Source: Mauremys mutica (taxonomy: Eukaryota; Chordata; Testudines; Geoemydidae). From it: a stretch of 64,000 nucleotides of DNA. The notes under the pieces are model-generated. The model saw only the letters and a list, made by a program, of their open reading frames with translations. It did not search any database and was not told the DNA's origin. Positions 44,188 to 56,306 of the stretch are shown in pieces; position 1 is the first letter of the stretch; each line of letters starts with the position of its first letter. The translations under genes were made by a program, and so were the position numbers. The stretch lies in the NCBI RefSeq assembly GCF_020497125.1, contig NC_059079.1, positions 49,673,114 to 49,737,113 on the forward strand, written 5' to 3'.

Positions 44188-44900
44188 AAGAACATAATAA
44201 GAATGGCCATACTGAGTCAGACCATGGTCGATTCAGATCAGTATCCTGTCTTTCAATAGAGAACAGTTGCAAATGTTTCAGAGAGAATGAATATAACAGG
44301 GTAATTATATAGTGACCATTCTGTCATCCAGTTCCAGGTTCTGGCAGTTAGAGGTTTAAGGACATCCAGAGCACAGAGTTGCATCCCTGATCATCTTGGC
44401 CATCTATCCTCCATAAACTTATCTAAATCTTTTAGATTTAAATACCCAGTTATACTTTTGACCTTCACAACATCCCATAGCAACGAGTTACACTGGCGAA
44501 GAAGTACTTTCTTGCTTTCATTTTAAACTTGCTGACTATTAATTTCATTGGGTGACCCCTGGTTCTTGTGTTGTGTGAAGGGGTAAATAACAACACTTCC
44601 CTGTTCACTTTCTCCACACCAATCATGATTTTATAGATCTCTCTCATATCCCCTTAGTTGTCTCTTTTCTAAGATGAACAGTCCCAATCTTTTTTAATCT
44701 CTCCTTGTGTGGAAGTTGTTCCATACCCCTAATCATTTTTGTTGCCCTTCTCTGTACTTTTTCTAATTCTAATATATCTTTTTGAGATCGGACGACCAGA
44801 GCTGCACACAGCATTCAAGGTCTGTGCATACCATGGATTTATAGAGTGGCATTATGATATTTTCTGTCTTTTTATCTATCCCAAGGAATTACCTTTGAAA
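44188..44900 (-). mobile_element. CR1 LINE 3' fragment
   Basis: On - its 3' end is at about 44188 ('gtaagaacataataagaatg' on +). Blocks such as 'ggccatactgagtcagacca', 'tcatatccccttagttgtct' and 'aggtctgtgcatacc' on + are complementary to CR1 3' UTR and late ORF2. A 5'-truncated, decayed copy of a different subfamily from that at 10560. Confidence 0.7.
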
Positions 44901-46812
44901 GTAGTACCATAGCACAACAGAATTTGCTGCAATAATTCATAGATTAGTGCACACGGGGGTAAAAAGTAAAGATAGCCATCCATGGAAGACAGGAGGACCA
45001 TATGCTAGCAATAAAGCAATGACTACCAGTATGTTTCCTTTACCCGGAGGTTTTTTGTTTGTTTGTTTTTTTAAGTCAGTGCCTTTACAACCTGTTTTTA
45101 AAAGGAATATAACATTAAAAAATGGATTTATTAAAATCCCTCCTTTTGTGCTCAGTGGATTAGTTGGTAGAAAGAAGCAGATCTTTCTAGCTGGCTGTAA
45201 AAGTTTCTCCATAATGTTGGAGTTTATACTTAATTTCAAACATTTTCATACACTAGATATGTAGAAGATTTTCCTTTTTGACGTTTTACATTTTTCTTAC
45301 TTGAATACCTCAGCTAGTATGTGTTTTCAATAGGTTTCCCTTTTATTGCTAAGCAGAAAAACCTTTGAATAGTTTTTTGTTTTGCTCTAAAGAACTGTTT
45401 ACTGAATTGCATTCCAGGTGAGAGGTCTGTACAAAACAGAGGAGAAACTTTCTTGAAGGTTATTAGTTTCCATAATAGGGACTCTAAGTGATAATACAAT
45501 CACTTCTGATCTAACGACAGAAGCCCAGTTTTCTAGAATCTACTTTTGTAATTTATAATAATTTCTTAATTTTCAACTTTCATTTGAGTTCAAACTTATT
45601 CCTAGAGTGCATGCCAAAAGTCACAAATATTTTGGGCATGACCCTAATGAATGGCCAATGTCTGCTCCCACATGCAGAATTGATGAGCGAATACTACAAC
45701 ATAGTGAAGTTTTTCTCATCATTCATCACATTAATCCATCCACCAATGCTATCAGTACAGACATTGGTCAAAAGTATAACCATTTGATTTAACTTGAAAT
45801 CTATTCCTGGAATTATATGAAACTAAAACTATTAACCGTCAACAATTCTTTAATGTACTTATTATCTTAAATAGGTCTATATCATGTTTACTGGCCTACC
45901 TGGTCTCTTGGGAACAAATCCTTGCCTCTGTGGCTATGGAGGCTTTCTTGAGAGTGGAATCAGAGTAGTTCCATTGTCTGTCTATTAAATTAATCCATCC
46001 ATTAAACTACATTTCAACCTATAGCATCTAACACACATAACCAGGTTAAGAGAGTAGTGAGACAGCAGCAGCAGCAGCATTCTAGGGGGCCATGAAGTTG
46101 GTGTGGAATTTTTTTTCCACCATCACACAGAGGTTATGAGGGAGTGGTATGGGGGAACTGGCCAGCAAAGTGGTGAGGACGGAGCCAGAAAATCTGATTA
46201 CCTGCTACCTGACTATTCCCATCACTCTTCACTTGCCCCAATACACTGTCTTATAAATATAAATGCACATAGCCGGTGCCTAGTACTGATTGGCAGAGTG
46301 CATCAAAGTGCTGGAGAGAACAAAAGCTGCAGCAGGGACATGTTAATGATATTGTACCTAATGCACTTAATATATAATTTTTGTAACCTGACACCTGTAT
46401 CCAGCCAACTCTCTGCTACATTCCTTCTGGGTCTTCCTGGAATAAATCACTCTGGCTTTGTTCTTTCTTTCTCCCAACCTGTCTGTGTGTGTGTGTGTTT
46501 AACAACTCTTATTCATGATACTGCCAACTAGTGCATAACTTATTTAGTTGTGTTGCCGGCACAAAAGGCCTGAGGCGACAGCAACAGTGATTCGTTGCCC
46601 AGAGTGCCTCGCTCCAATTTGCTTTTGAAGGGGCGTGTGTGTGTGTTTGGGGGAGGCACTCTGCCAGTTTTGGAGGGAACCTATTTTCAGCATATTTATA
46701 CACTGCTTTCATATTCCAGTTATTGAATGTGTCTATCATGGTATCTTTACTATTTTAATAATGATTCAATTGTTATGAACTACATAATTACATTATCATG
46801 AATTACAGTATA
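44901..46812. other. Interval without a recognisable gene
   Basis: AT-rich; a short (CAG)n run near 46062-46079 and a (GT)n run near 46483-46498. The frames at 44947-45264 and 46103-46531 have no recognisable domain. Confidence 0.4.
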
Positions 46813-48358
46813 TTAAAAGCAGCAAAGAATCCTGGGCACTGTAGCAGGGTGGACCCTGCTCCTGCCCGAAGGGGTTTAAAAGCAGCCTGGCAGGGCTTGA
46901 GAGCGGCTGCTCTAGGCGGGGCTGATTGAGGAAGTGGCTGCAGCTGGGGCCACGCCCCAAACTGAGCCACAGGCCTTATAAAAGGCCAGGGAGGCCAGAC
47001 TGTCTCTCTCTGGCTATGGAGAGAGATGGGCCTGGCTGCTTAGGAGCTGGAGACTGGATACCTGAGTGAAGCAGGGCTGGGGAAGGCTGAGGAGCTGGGG
47101 AGCTCCAGCCTAGAAAGCCTCAGGCTGCGGCCTAGCAGTGGGCCAACAGGTACTGGGGGTTGCAGAGGGCAGCCCAGGGGTAGGCCAAGGCAGCAGGTCC
47201 AAACCCTCCTTGCCAGTGATGAGTAGGCTGATACTGCAGTCTGCCCCAGAGTGTGGGGCTAGACAATGACTGGCAGTAGCCAAATACTGAGGCAAGGTAG
47301 GGATAGAGGGTGGGGGTTCCCTGAGACAGAAGGGGAGACCCAGAGAGAAAGGGGTTACTGCTAGGGGGCAGCACCCCATGTAAAAGGGCACCGGGTCCAG
47401 GGAGGGTGTCCTGGTCTGCACCCTCACTTGAAACTGGGGGGTTTCAAGTTGAGGACCAGCATGTATCCCCCCACCCTAAAATCCTAGGGTAGGTCCGGTT
47501 CTCGCTGCCACCAGTCAGGTTAAAGTGTCTGACACACTGCCTGTCCCCCCAACTTTCCCTGGGGAACACAGATTCAATGTCCCTGAATCTCTACACACAG
47601 GGAAGCAGCCCACTTCCCCCCTCCCTCTCCTGAATTTCCACAAGAGAAGGAATTAACCAAGTCCAAAGAAAAGAAAAGAATTTATTAAAGAATAAAAAGA
47701 AAATACAGAATCTCTATGAGTCCAAGCTGGACACTCATAGGGTATAACCTTGCTAAGTTCTGGAGAGAATCCTCTCTCCTTCCTTTCTTAGTAAAAGCAA
47801 TATCAGCAAACAGGAATAAAGAATTTCCTTTAGCAAAACACACAATTGCAAATGTAGAAAACAACTCAAAAGACTAATTTGCCTTTCTAATTAATACTCA
47901 CTATTAATTAGTAGAAACTACTCCAGGAGAACTTGGAGACATGACTGTCCTCTCTTAGATCCAAAAAGAGAACACACAAAGAACACAGACAAAGGCTTCC
48001 CTCCACAGAGATTTGAAATTATCTCGTCTCTGATTGATCCTCTGGTCAGGTGGTCACCAGGTATTACATGTTAACCCTTTACAGGTAAAAGGGACCTTAA
48101 CCCTGATCTGTTTATTTATGACACGCCCCCCAAATCGCAGACAGTGGGGGAACCACACTGGCGGTGATTTCCTTCTAGAACTTTAAAATAAACAGATTAA
48201 CAAAACACATGCACTATTACATATACTACTAAGTATGTAAACAACAAGGTATTTGACATTGAAGAACAGGTTTTATGCATTTGACCGGACATACTTGGCA
48301 ACGTCCTTGCCCATCCCCTCCCAGTGGAAGGACTTTCCCAACCTGTCCTTGGTTCTGT

Positions 48359-49360
48359 TCACCCCAGAATGACCACTGGGATGTCATGGCCCAAGCTTAA
48401 GAGCTTGTACCGGTACTTAGTTGGAACTACCAACTGTTTTTGAGGATGCTGGCCTTTCTGGTGTCCACCAGAAAGAATCTTGTTATATAAAAGTTCTTGT
48501 TTTACAACAAACTGGGATCGATTAGAAGAGCTGAGAGGCGGTGGGTTGCTCCGTGCCGCCACCCAAGCTGTCTTAAGGCTGTCATCGGCTTCCTGCTCAG
48601 TCTGGAACTGTTTTCTTGAGGCTGGAGACACTAGTTCCTCCTTAGACTGTGGACTTGGACTTGGTCCCTCTGGAAGCGATGTAGGTGATGAGGTTGTTTC
48701 CATTGACTGTGAACCGCTCTCCGCTGGTGCACAAGGTGATATTTCAGGCTCTGGCTGAGCCTCTTGGGTAGAGTTGTCTGCTGCTTCTGTCAGTTCAGGC
48801 CCGTTGGCGCCCCCTGGCGGTGGAGTTGCAAGCGCTGGCGTCAGTGCTGGCGCTGGTTTTGCCGCTGGTTGCTCTTCCAGTTCCGGTCCTGGAACTGGAT
48901 GTACTATGGCTGCTGTAGTTGTTGGCATGGGATCCGGTTCCACCACCTCTGTCTGGGTGTCTGGTAACACAGACCGGGTCTTGGTGGATGGCTCAGGAAC
49001 AGGAATGGGAGTGCCTGCTTGTTCGGCCTGGCTGCGGGTGACCACTCCCCCCCTCTTGGCCAGCTGCACATGGTTGGCCAAGTTTTCCCCCAGTAGCATG
49101 TGGATGGAATAATTGTCATAGACAGTAAAAGTCCACTTTCCTGACCAGTCCTTGTACTGGTCTTCCAGGATGCTGTACCCATGGCAGGTCCTTTTAAAAT
49201 TTTTTAAGAAGGCCTCAGTGTCCTCACCTGCCATGTAGGTGGGAAATTTCTTGGGATGGGGAACAGTGCCTGGAGAAGGACTGTTAGGGTTGGCTGGAAC
49301 AGGTGGGTTAGCTCTTGCTAATCCCAGGGCCTGCTGGTGGGCTTCCCTCTGGAGCTCCAA
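48359..49360 (-). pseudogene. Deleted Gypsy gag-pol fusion frame
   Basis: 333 codons open on - (the frame start is not an ATG codon context I can support as natural). N-terminal part (about residues 1-75) is gag-like, with 'KKFPTYMAGEDTEAFLKNFKRTC' as in turtle-type Gypsy gag. Then a stretch 'MLLGENLANHVQLAKRGGVVTRSQAEQ', a Pro/Glu/Thr-rich linker of about 130 residues, and a C-terminal scrap 'QLVVPTKYRYKLLSLGHDIP' resembling the start of integrase. Protease, RT and RNase H are absent. Formed by large in-frame deletions; no catalytic domain remains. Confidence 0.7.
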
Positions 49361-50181
49361 CGCCCTCCTGTGGTTTGTTGCTTCTCCAGCTCTCTCTTGT
49401 GGTTAGCTGTTTGACTGGTACTCATGTCTTTGTACTTTTTGGTGCTGGCCACACCCCTCTGCCTTCAGGGAATTGGGTTGCTTGCTTCCCAATTCCTACC
49501 CTGTCTACTCGCGATTGAATAGAAAGAAACAAAAGCTTTTGATTTGCAAATGGTGTTTGCTTGTTTGCTGGCTTACAAGAAACTAGAAAATTTGGTTTGG
49601 TAACTTGCCTTTAGCAATTTTTAATGCTCTCCCAGTAGGGGTCCTTCCTAACAAACCTCCTAGAAAACTTACCTCTTTCCTAGCTGTTTTCAAACAGACA
49701 GAAAGAAAAAAAGGAGAAAAAAGAAAAGAAGAAAAAAAAATTCCTTTCTAACACAGCCCGTTAGAAAACCTTATCTCCCTCAGCTAAACCCAGCTGAAAA
49801 TCTGTTTCCAAAAAAAAAAAATCTCCCCCTCCTGGCTTTCAAGAAGGTGGAAAAACCTGTTTTGCCACTGTCTTTTGCAAATTGCTAAGTACCCTCTCAG
49901 TATGGGGTCTCCTATAACAAAGCCTTGCCAGAAAACCTACCCCTCCTTTTCCTCCAAGGTGCTTTTCTAAGCCACCCGAAAGAAAAACTGCTTCCAACAA
50001 AGCCTGCTGGAAAACTTAATTCCCTCCAGCCAAACTGCTGAAACTGCTTCTAACAATACCAGTTAGAAAAGGAATACTTGTAAACTCCCTCTTCTCTCAG
50101 GTTGCTTTCCTGCTCTAGAAGAAGAGAATAGCTCCCTTCAGCGTAGCCCAGCTGAAAAAAACTCCTTCTAACAATGGGTTC

Positions 50182-50199
50182 GAAACTCCGCTGCCACCA
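50182..50199 (-). promoter_or_regulatory. Gypsy primer binding site, leucine-tRNA-like
   Basis: On - it reads TGGTGGCAGCGGAG immediately next to the LTR. Its complement on + ('ggttcgaaactccgctgccacca' pattern) looks like a tRNA 3' end with CCA, and the last dozen bases fit tRNA-Leu. The rest departs from it, so the identity is tentative. Confidence 0.55.
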
Positions 50200-51299
50200 T
50201 GTCATAGGTCTGCACCCTCACTTGAAACTGGGGGGTTTCAAGTTGAGGACCAGCATGTATCCCCCCACCCTAAAATCCTAGGGTAGGTTCGGTTCTCGCT
50301 GCCACCAGTCAGGTTAAAGTGTCTGACACACTGCCTGTCCCCCCAACTTTCCCTGGGGAACACAGATTCAATGTCCCTGAATCTCTACACACAGGGAAGC
50401 AGCCCACTTCCCCCGTCCCTCTCCTCTGGAGAGAATTCCCCCTCCCCCTTTCTCAGTAAAAGCAATATCAGCAAACAGGAATAAAGCATTTCCTTTAGCA
50501 AACACACAATTGCAAATGTAGAAAACAACTCAAAAGACTAATTCGCCTTTCTAATTAATACTCACTATTAATTAGTAGAAACTACTCCAGGAGAACTTGG
50601 AGACATGACTGTCCTCTCTTAGATCCGAAAAGAGAACACACAAAGAACACAGACAAAGGCTTCCCTCCACAGAGATTTGAAATTATCTCGTCTCTGATTG
50701 GTCCTCTGGTCAGGTGGTCACCAGGTACTACATGTTAACCCTTTACAGGTAAAAGGGACCTTAACCCTGATCTGTTTATTTATGACAGAGGGACACGGGG
50801 GCCTGAAGACAGGTGGATCACCAGCCTGCAGAGGACGCTCCGAACGCTGGAACAGAGCTAATTCCCGGAGTCACCAGCAGGAGGTGCCGCAAGGGGTGAG
50901 TCCGACCCTGTTACAGCACCTTATAGACTAACAGACGTATTGGAGCATGAGCTTTCGTGGGTGAACACGAATGCTCATGCTCCAATACGTCTGTTAATCT
51001 ATAAGGTGCCACAGGACTTTGCTGCTTTTACAGATTCAGACTAACATGGCTACCCCTCTGATACTAGTATATTAAAATCATTGAAATCAGCTACAACTGT
51101 CTTCACTAACTTCCCTGTTTAAAGGCATTATGTCTCATTGTAGCTTTCTGGATGAAATTGTCAGCAATCTTATTTACATTTGGGTTTCCTGGTATTATTT
51201 TGATGCACATTAAGGACAGCTACATTATTCAGTTGCGTCTATCCCATTGATGACTGCAGATAATTTTTAAGTCTTCTGAAGCAGGAGAAGGAGCGTTCC

Positions 51300-51765
51300 A
51301 CAGTTCAGGATGATACAGGCACAGTAAGAAGGATTCTTATGAATTTGCAGTACTCTGGAAACATGACTCCAAGATCTCTTTTTTGATGGGTAACTGCTAA
51401 TTTAGGCATCTTCATTTTGTATGTATAGTTGGGATAATATTTTGCCATGTGCATTGCTTTGCATTTAACATCTGCAATTTTTGTTGCCAAGTCACCCAGT
51501 TTTGTTAGATCCCTTTGTAACTCTTTGCAGTCTGCTTTAGACTTAACTATCTTGAGTAATTTTCTATTATCTGCAAACTTTTCCACCTCACTCTGTTTTA
51601 CCCCTTTTTGCAGATCATTTACCAATATGTTGAACAGCACTGGTCCCAAACCACTACAAGGCCTTTGGGGGACACCTCTATTAACTTCTCTCCATTCTGT
51701 AAATGGACCATTTATTCCTACCCTTCCTTTCCTACCTTTTAACTGGAGTGCCTGGGAATGCTTTC
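51300..51765 (-). mobile_element. CR1 LINE fragment, end of reverse transcriptase
   Basis: On -, 51305-51649 is open for 114 codons with 'GPVLFNILVNDLQKGV', 'KFADNRKLLKIV', 'LTKLGDLATK' and 'KRDLGVM', i.e. the RT thumb region of CR1. 'FADN' replaces the catalytic FADD/YADD palm motif, so it is inactive. Truncated at both ends. Confidence 0.8.
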
Positions 51766-53128
51766 AGGATCATATAATGATCCTTAATTTAATGACAAGC
51801 TTTTTGTTATGTTAATCACCCTGCCTCTGTTTATAAACAAACTCCCTGCCCCAAGGGCAGAAGCTGTTAGCGGCACAGAACTCATCACATTCCACACTCA
51901 AGCTCTGACTCATGGGTGCTGAGCACCTGCTATTTTTTCATGGGTGCTTGAGCCCTGGAGCACCCACAGAGTCGGTGCCTATGCTTGGAAATTATATCCC
52001 TCAATCTGTCTCTCTCTTATTCTGCCCCTCTGACCTCTCATCTCCTTTACTTGGAGCTCTCTGTCTTTGCACCCCACAACTTTCTTCTGATCCTAGTACA
52101 AGCTATCGCAAAGCTTCACAGAAAGCAAATTTTATAGAAGAAAATAAATGAGCAAAAGAATAGATTCCTGGACGAAAATGATATACTTCTATAAGATTTC
52201 TGCCTGGCATATATATTTGCGCGTGTGCTGTAATTAAACAGGACAACTATGATCTTGATATTTATGAAATGCCAGTTTCTCATAAATTAGAGAATTTTTG
52301 CACTAGAACTATTCTTTAAATGTCACAAAGACAGCCTGTGCCTCACAAAATTAGAAATTTGACTAAATATTTACTCTACCTCTGATGAATCATTCCCAGC
52401 AAAAAGAAAAATTGCACAGTGTAACAGCCTACTTTCACTTCTAAATTTGTCTTTCATATTTAAGTGAAGCATGATGACTTGAATAGATAAAGTGAGGGTA
52501 TTCAGTTAATATATTCAGGAAGGAGTAGGAAGACTATGGCCTCAAATAGACTTTTTTTGCTGATCATACAGGATGCACAAATTACAGCTAACAAAAATTA
52601 AAATCTACCACTAGTCTTGGAAAAGACATACCCACATTCTGCAGTGGAGTTGAGTTCTACCCTGTGCCAGGGCATTGCAATCTTAGTTAACAGATGGGGA
52701 TGATGATAAAACTTCTAATTGTTATCATAGATGGACAGAGGTGCATCAGACTCATCCAGTTACACAGTTGTTAATGGCAGAATCAGGATGGAGCCAAGTC
52801 TTCGAATTTTCAGTCTGCTTCTTTATCTGCAGGTTTATGCAGCCTCTCCTCAGGGAAATTAGAATATTACAGCACTCGATGGTATCTCCTCCACCACAAC
52901 ATCAAGTCTTTCCCAACTCCAATCTACTTAAACCTTTGTGAATACTGTTCTACTTTTCCTTCTTTGTTTTGCTGTGTCAGTCAGAGCTGTGGTATCTTCT
53001 GTGGCTGATGAGCTCTCCTTTCCATCTCCCTTCTATACACACACACATCCTCCTGCAATATGCAGAATTCTTTGTGCATTAAGGTGGAGAAAGGGGAAGG
53101 CTGCTTTATCAGAAATAGGATGCAATTC
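51766..53128. other. Interval without a recognisable gene
   Basis: AT-rich; spurious frames only. Nothing recognisable. Confidence 0.35.
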
Positions 53129-53131
53129 TAT

Positions 53132-53426
53132 GGCTACGTCTACACTACCCGCCGTATCGGCGGGTAGCGATCGATTTTTCAGGGATCGATATATCGCGTC
53201 TCATCTAGACGCGATATATCGATCCCCGAACGCGCTTATATCGATTCCGGAACTCCACCACTGCGAACGGCGGTGGCGTCGTCGATATGGAGAGCCCCGG
53301 AGATCGATCCCGCGCCGTGAGGACGGGTAAGTTATCGATATAAGATACTTCGACTTCAGCTACGTTATTCACGTAGCTGAAGTTGCGTATCTTATATCGA
53401 TTTTTCCCCTTAGTGTAGACCTGCCC
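53132..53426. mobile_element. Harbinger-type MITE B
   Basis: 295 bp with ends GGCTACGTCTACACTA and (other strand) GGGCAGGTCTACACTA, flanked by TAT on both sides (53129-53131 and 53427-53429). It contains nine TCGA tetranucleotides, seven of them ATCGAT. A central 'ggaactccaccactgcgaac' and 'ggcggtggcg' match the core of MITE A. A further inverted pair 'tcagctacgt/acgtagctga' lies near the right end. It sits exactly at the 3' edge of a CR1 copy. Confidence 0.9.
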
Positions 53427-53940
53427 TATGATTCCTTGGATGGTTAGAAACCCTTGCCTAATTTTAAGCCTAAAATTGTTGATGGACAATTTATATCCAT
53501 TTCTCCTTGTGTCCACACTGGTGCTTATTTAAATTAACTCTTCTCCCTTCCTCATATTTAACCCTCTGATGTATTTATACAATCATATCTCCCCAAAGCC
53601 TGCTTTTGGTTAGGCTAAACAAGCCAAGCTCTTTGAGTCTCCTCTCATAAGGCAGATTTTCCATTCTTCAGCTCATTCTAGTAGCTCTTCTCTGCATCTG
53701 TTCCAGTTTGAATTCATCTTTCTTAAACATGGGAGACCAGAATTGCTCACAGTATTCCAGATGAGGTCTCACCAGTGTTCTGTATAATGGTGCTAACACT
53801 TCTCTATCCCTACTGGAATTTTTTCACAGCCTTTTTCACAGCCATGTCACATTGGCAGCATATAGTCATTCTGTGATCAACCAATATACTTTTCATCTCA
53901 TCTGTCTCTTCCAACTGATAAGTTCCTAGCTTATTGTAAC

Positions 53941-54060
53941 AAAAACAACAAGGAGTCTGGTGGCACCTTAAAGACTAATAGATTTACTTGGGCATAAGCT
54001 TTCATGGGTAAAAAACCCACTTCTTCAGATGTATGGAGTGAAAATTACAGATGTAGGCAT
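53941..54060 (+). repeat. Variant dispersed repeat ('ggtggcaccttaaagac')
   Basis: 'gtctggtggcaccttaaag', 'ggcataagctttcatggg' and 'cacttcttcagatg' are a variant of the repeat at 50916. It sits inside CR1. Class uncertain. Confidence 0.55.
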
Positions 54061-54089
54061 TATATATAGCTTATAGTAAAAATTCTCAT

Positions 54090-54835
54090 TGTTAGTCCAT
54101 GTAGTAAGAGGAGGCCCTGAGATATAAACCTTGGTATCAGAGGCTCTGTATGAGGCCTAAGGCCTGAACTAAAGTAATGATCAAGACTTTATTAACATAA
54201 AGCAAAGTTAAGCTGTGAGCCAGAGGTAGGCCCTGCTCACAGAAGCTGGCAAGGAAAGGGCTGATGCTGCAAGAAGATAAGTTCCTAAAAGGTACTGAGC
54301 ATTCACATACTTGCACATTCCACACAGATAACACGGAACAGACTGACCCATCCCAATGACAGGGGCAAAAGGGTAATATGATAGAGTTGTTTTGATCGAA
54401 CCAACATGTACAAGGTGAGAGGCGGCACCTTAATACGTAGAGGGGTTGTACCTTGCTATGTGGAAGGGTTGCACCTCAATACGTCAGAAGTGATGTGTAA
54501 CTTGTTTGTACCTGTGTATAAGAATACATCCCTGGGGCGGTGTCTTTTTCTAGCCGAGGAGGCAGTGGAAAGTCCCGCCACTGACTGAGCTGAGTCCATT
54601 GTCAAGGAGTACATATGTACTGGCTAGCTGTATCTTAGCAGCACCTTGGACTACGTTTGCCAGGGAGCTGGAGACTGTGCTTTTCTTCGACAATAAACCT
54701 AGTCGACGTGACTTTGCATCTTACTAGACTCTGTGGTTATTGGGGGTTCTCGTTGGGTCTGCTGTGTCAGCTATCTGCGCAGAGCTGGGGCAGCACACAG
54801 AGGGAACACACGCACGCAGCCGAGTGATATCAACA
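54090..54835 (+). repeat. Solo LTR inside CR1 (boundaries approximate)
   Basis: A promoter-like region with TATAAGAA near 54517 and AATAAA at 54692-54697, followed by 'gttattgggggttctcg' and an end near 'gatatcaaca'. The arrangement is typical of a retroviral LTR. The left end could lie at 54090 or near 54148 and no target duplication was found. CR1 sequence resumes on the right. Confidence 0.55.
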
Positions 54836-56306
54836 TTGGAGAAAGCAGAGCACCCTACCGGTAGCACTCTGACAACAGTCCAAAGCTGCATGACCTTGCA
54901 CTTTGAGCTATTCAATTTCATCCCATTTCTATTTCTCCTGTTTACAAGGTCATCCAGATCTTCTTGTAGGATATTCCAGTCCTCTTGTTATCCGCAAATT
55001 TTATTAGCACACTCTCACTTTTTGCCAAGGTCATTTTTGAAAATATTAAATAAGATTAGGCCTAAAACCAATCCTTGAGAAACTCCACTAGTAAGCTCCC
55101 TCCATCTTGACAATTCACCTTTCAGCATGACCACTTATAATCTACCCTTTAACCAATTCCTTACACATCCTTTGATTCTCATATTAATCTCTATCTTCTC
55201 TAGTTTAACTAATAATTTTCTCCTGGGGAACTATATCAAATGCTTTACTGAAATCCAGGCAGATTAGCTCTACAGCATTTCCTTTGTCTAGAAATCCAGT
55301 TATCTCAAAGAAAGAGATCAGGTTGGTCTGGCATGATCTACCTTTTGTAAAACCATGCTGTATTTTATTTCACTTACTGCTTACCTCTATGTCCTTAACT
55401 ACACTCTCTTTCAAAATCTGTTCTAAGACCTTGCATAAAACTGAGGTCAAACTAATAGGCCTGTAGGTTCCTGGATCACTTTTTCCTCCCTTTCTTAAAA
55501 ATAGGAACTATATTAGCAATTCTCCAATCATAGAGTATGACTGCAGAGTTTACAGACTCATTAAAAATCCTTCCTATTGGGCTTGCAATTTCATGTGCCA
55601 GTTCCGTAAATGTTCTTGGATGGAGACTACCCAGGCCCCCTGATTTAGTCCCATGAAGGTGTTTGAGTTTGACTTCCACCTTAGATGAGGTAATTTCTTC
55701 TTCCATATCTTTGTTCTCATAAGCCACCCAGCTACTATCCCCAAGCTCTTCGTTAGCCCCATTAAAAACAGAGGCAAATGTTTGCTTAGCTATTGGGCTA
55801 TGCCTAGATTATCTTTAATCTCCACCCATCCTCAGTGCTTAGTGGTCCCACTTCTTCTTTCCTTGTTTTCTTCCTATTTATATGGCTATAGAACCTTTTA
55901 CTATTGGTTTTAATTCCCTTTGTAAGGTCCAACTCTGCTTGGCTTTTGGCCTTTCTCACTTTATCCCTACACTTTCTGACCTCCAGGATGTGGCTTTCCT
56001 TGCTGATTCCATCTTCCATTCCTTGTAGCCTTTCTGCTTTCTCTTAATCACTTGTTGGTAATGTTTGCTCACCCAGTCTGGTTTGCAACCCTTCCCTACA
56101 TTTTTTTTTCTTGCAGTCTATATACATTTCATTTAAAATGAAAGCAAACATCCAACATGTGGAGATCATGAACAATGTGGAGCTTCATGAAGGAGCTCAT
56201 GAAGCACTTTTCAATTTGCTGTAATGGGGTATTATTTTCAGGGCTTCCAACTATGCCAGCAATGAATGCCCTAGTCAAAGTGCAAGCTTTTTTTATACAC
56301 ATATAT

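Larger units (their letters stand above)
47407..50787 (-). mobile_element. Ty3/Gypsy-type LTR retrotransposon, internally deleted
   Basis: Flanked by GAGGG on both sides (47402-47406 and 50788-50792). LTRs at 47407-48123 and 50200-50787 begin TGTC and end 'tttatttatgaca' (+ reading); the right LTR lacks about 125 bases present in the left. The internal part holds one - frame with gag and pol scraps. On -, a primer site (50199 downward) begins right after the LTR and matches the 3' end of a leucine-type tRNA for about 12 bases. Pol core domains are missing, so it is non-autonomous. Confidence 0.85.
46840..50915 (+). mobile_element. Solo LTR split by a Gypsy element
   Basis: Left part 46840-47406 starts 'tgtagcagggtggaccctg'; right part 50788-50915 ends 'accctgttaca', so the outer ends are inverted TGTAGCAGGGT/TGTAACAGGGT. 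A 4-bp target duplication GCAC flanks it (46836-46839 and 50916-50919). The same family occurs on - at 24697-25518. 'ccttataaaaggcc' near 46974 is a likely TATA region. The Gypsy element 47407-50787 was inserted later. Confidence 0.8.
46813..51060. repeat. Palindromic dispersed repeat split by nested LTR elements
   Basis: The left piece 46813-46839 ('aaaagcagcaaag...ctgggcac') continues at 50916 ('gcaccttatagactaac...'). Arms 'caccttatagactaacagac...gcatgagctttc' (from 50919) and its near-perfect inverse (about 50971-51011) are separated by about 12 bases. The right arm then reads through to 'ctttgctgctttta', the inverse of the left piece. Flanking text 'cagattcagactaacatggc' follows. The family is uncertain; the inverted form would suit Penelope-like termini. 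Confidence 0.7.
53427..56100 (-). mobile_element. CR1 LINE with nested insertions
   Basis: On - the CR1 3' part is at 53427-53938 and RT/ORF2 remnants at 54860-56100. Pieces: 55476-55727 and 55804-56019 with 'SPIGRIFNESVNSAVILYDWRIANIVPIFKKGRKK' and 'GISKESHILEVRK' type sequence. The + complement of 54960-55470 matches the block at 11560-12050. A variant dispersed repeat (53941-54060) and an LTR (about 54090-54835) lie between the two parts. Frames are broken. Confidence 0.8.

Noticed and set aside
46840..47406. 105-codon - frame at 47110-47427
   Set aside because: Runs antisense through an LTR with proline-rich low-complexity sequence.
50176..50200. tRNA-like 3' end with CCA
   Set aside because: Only the T-arm/acceptor part is present and it abuts the LTR; it is the complement of the Gypsy primer site, not a tRNA gene.
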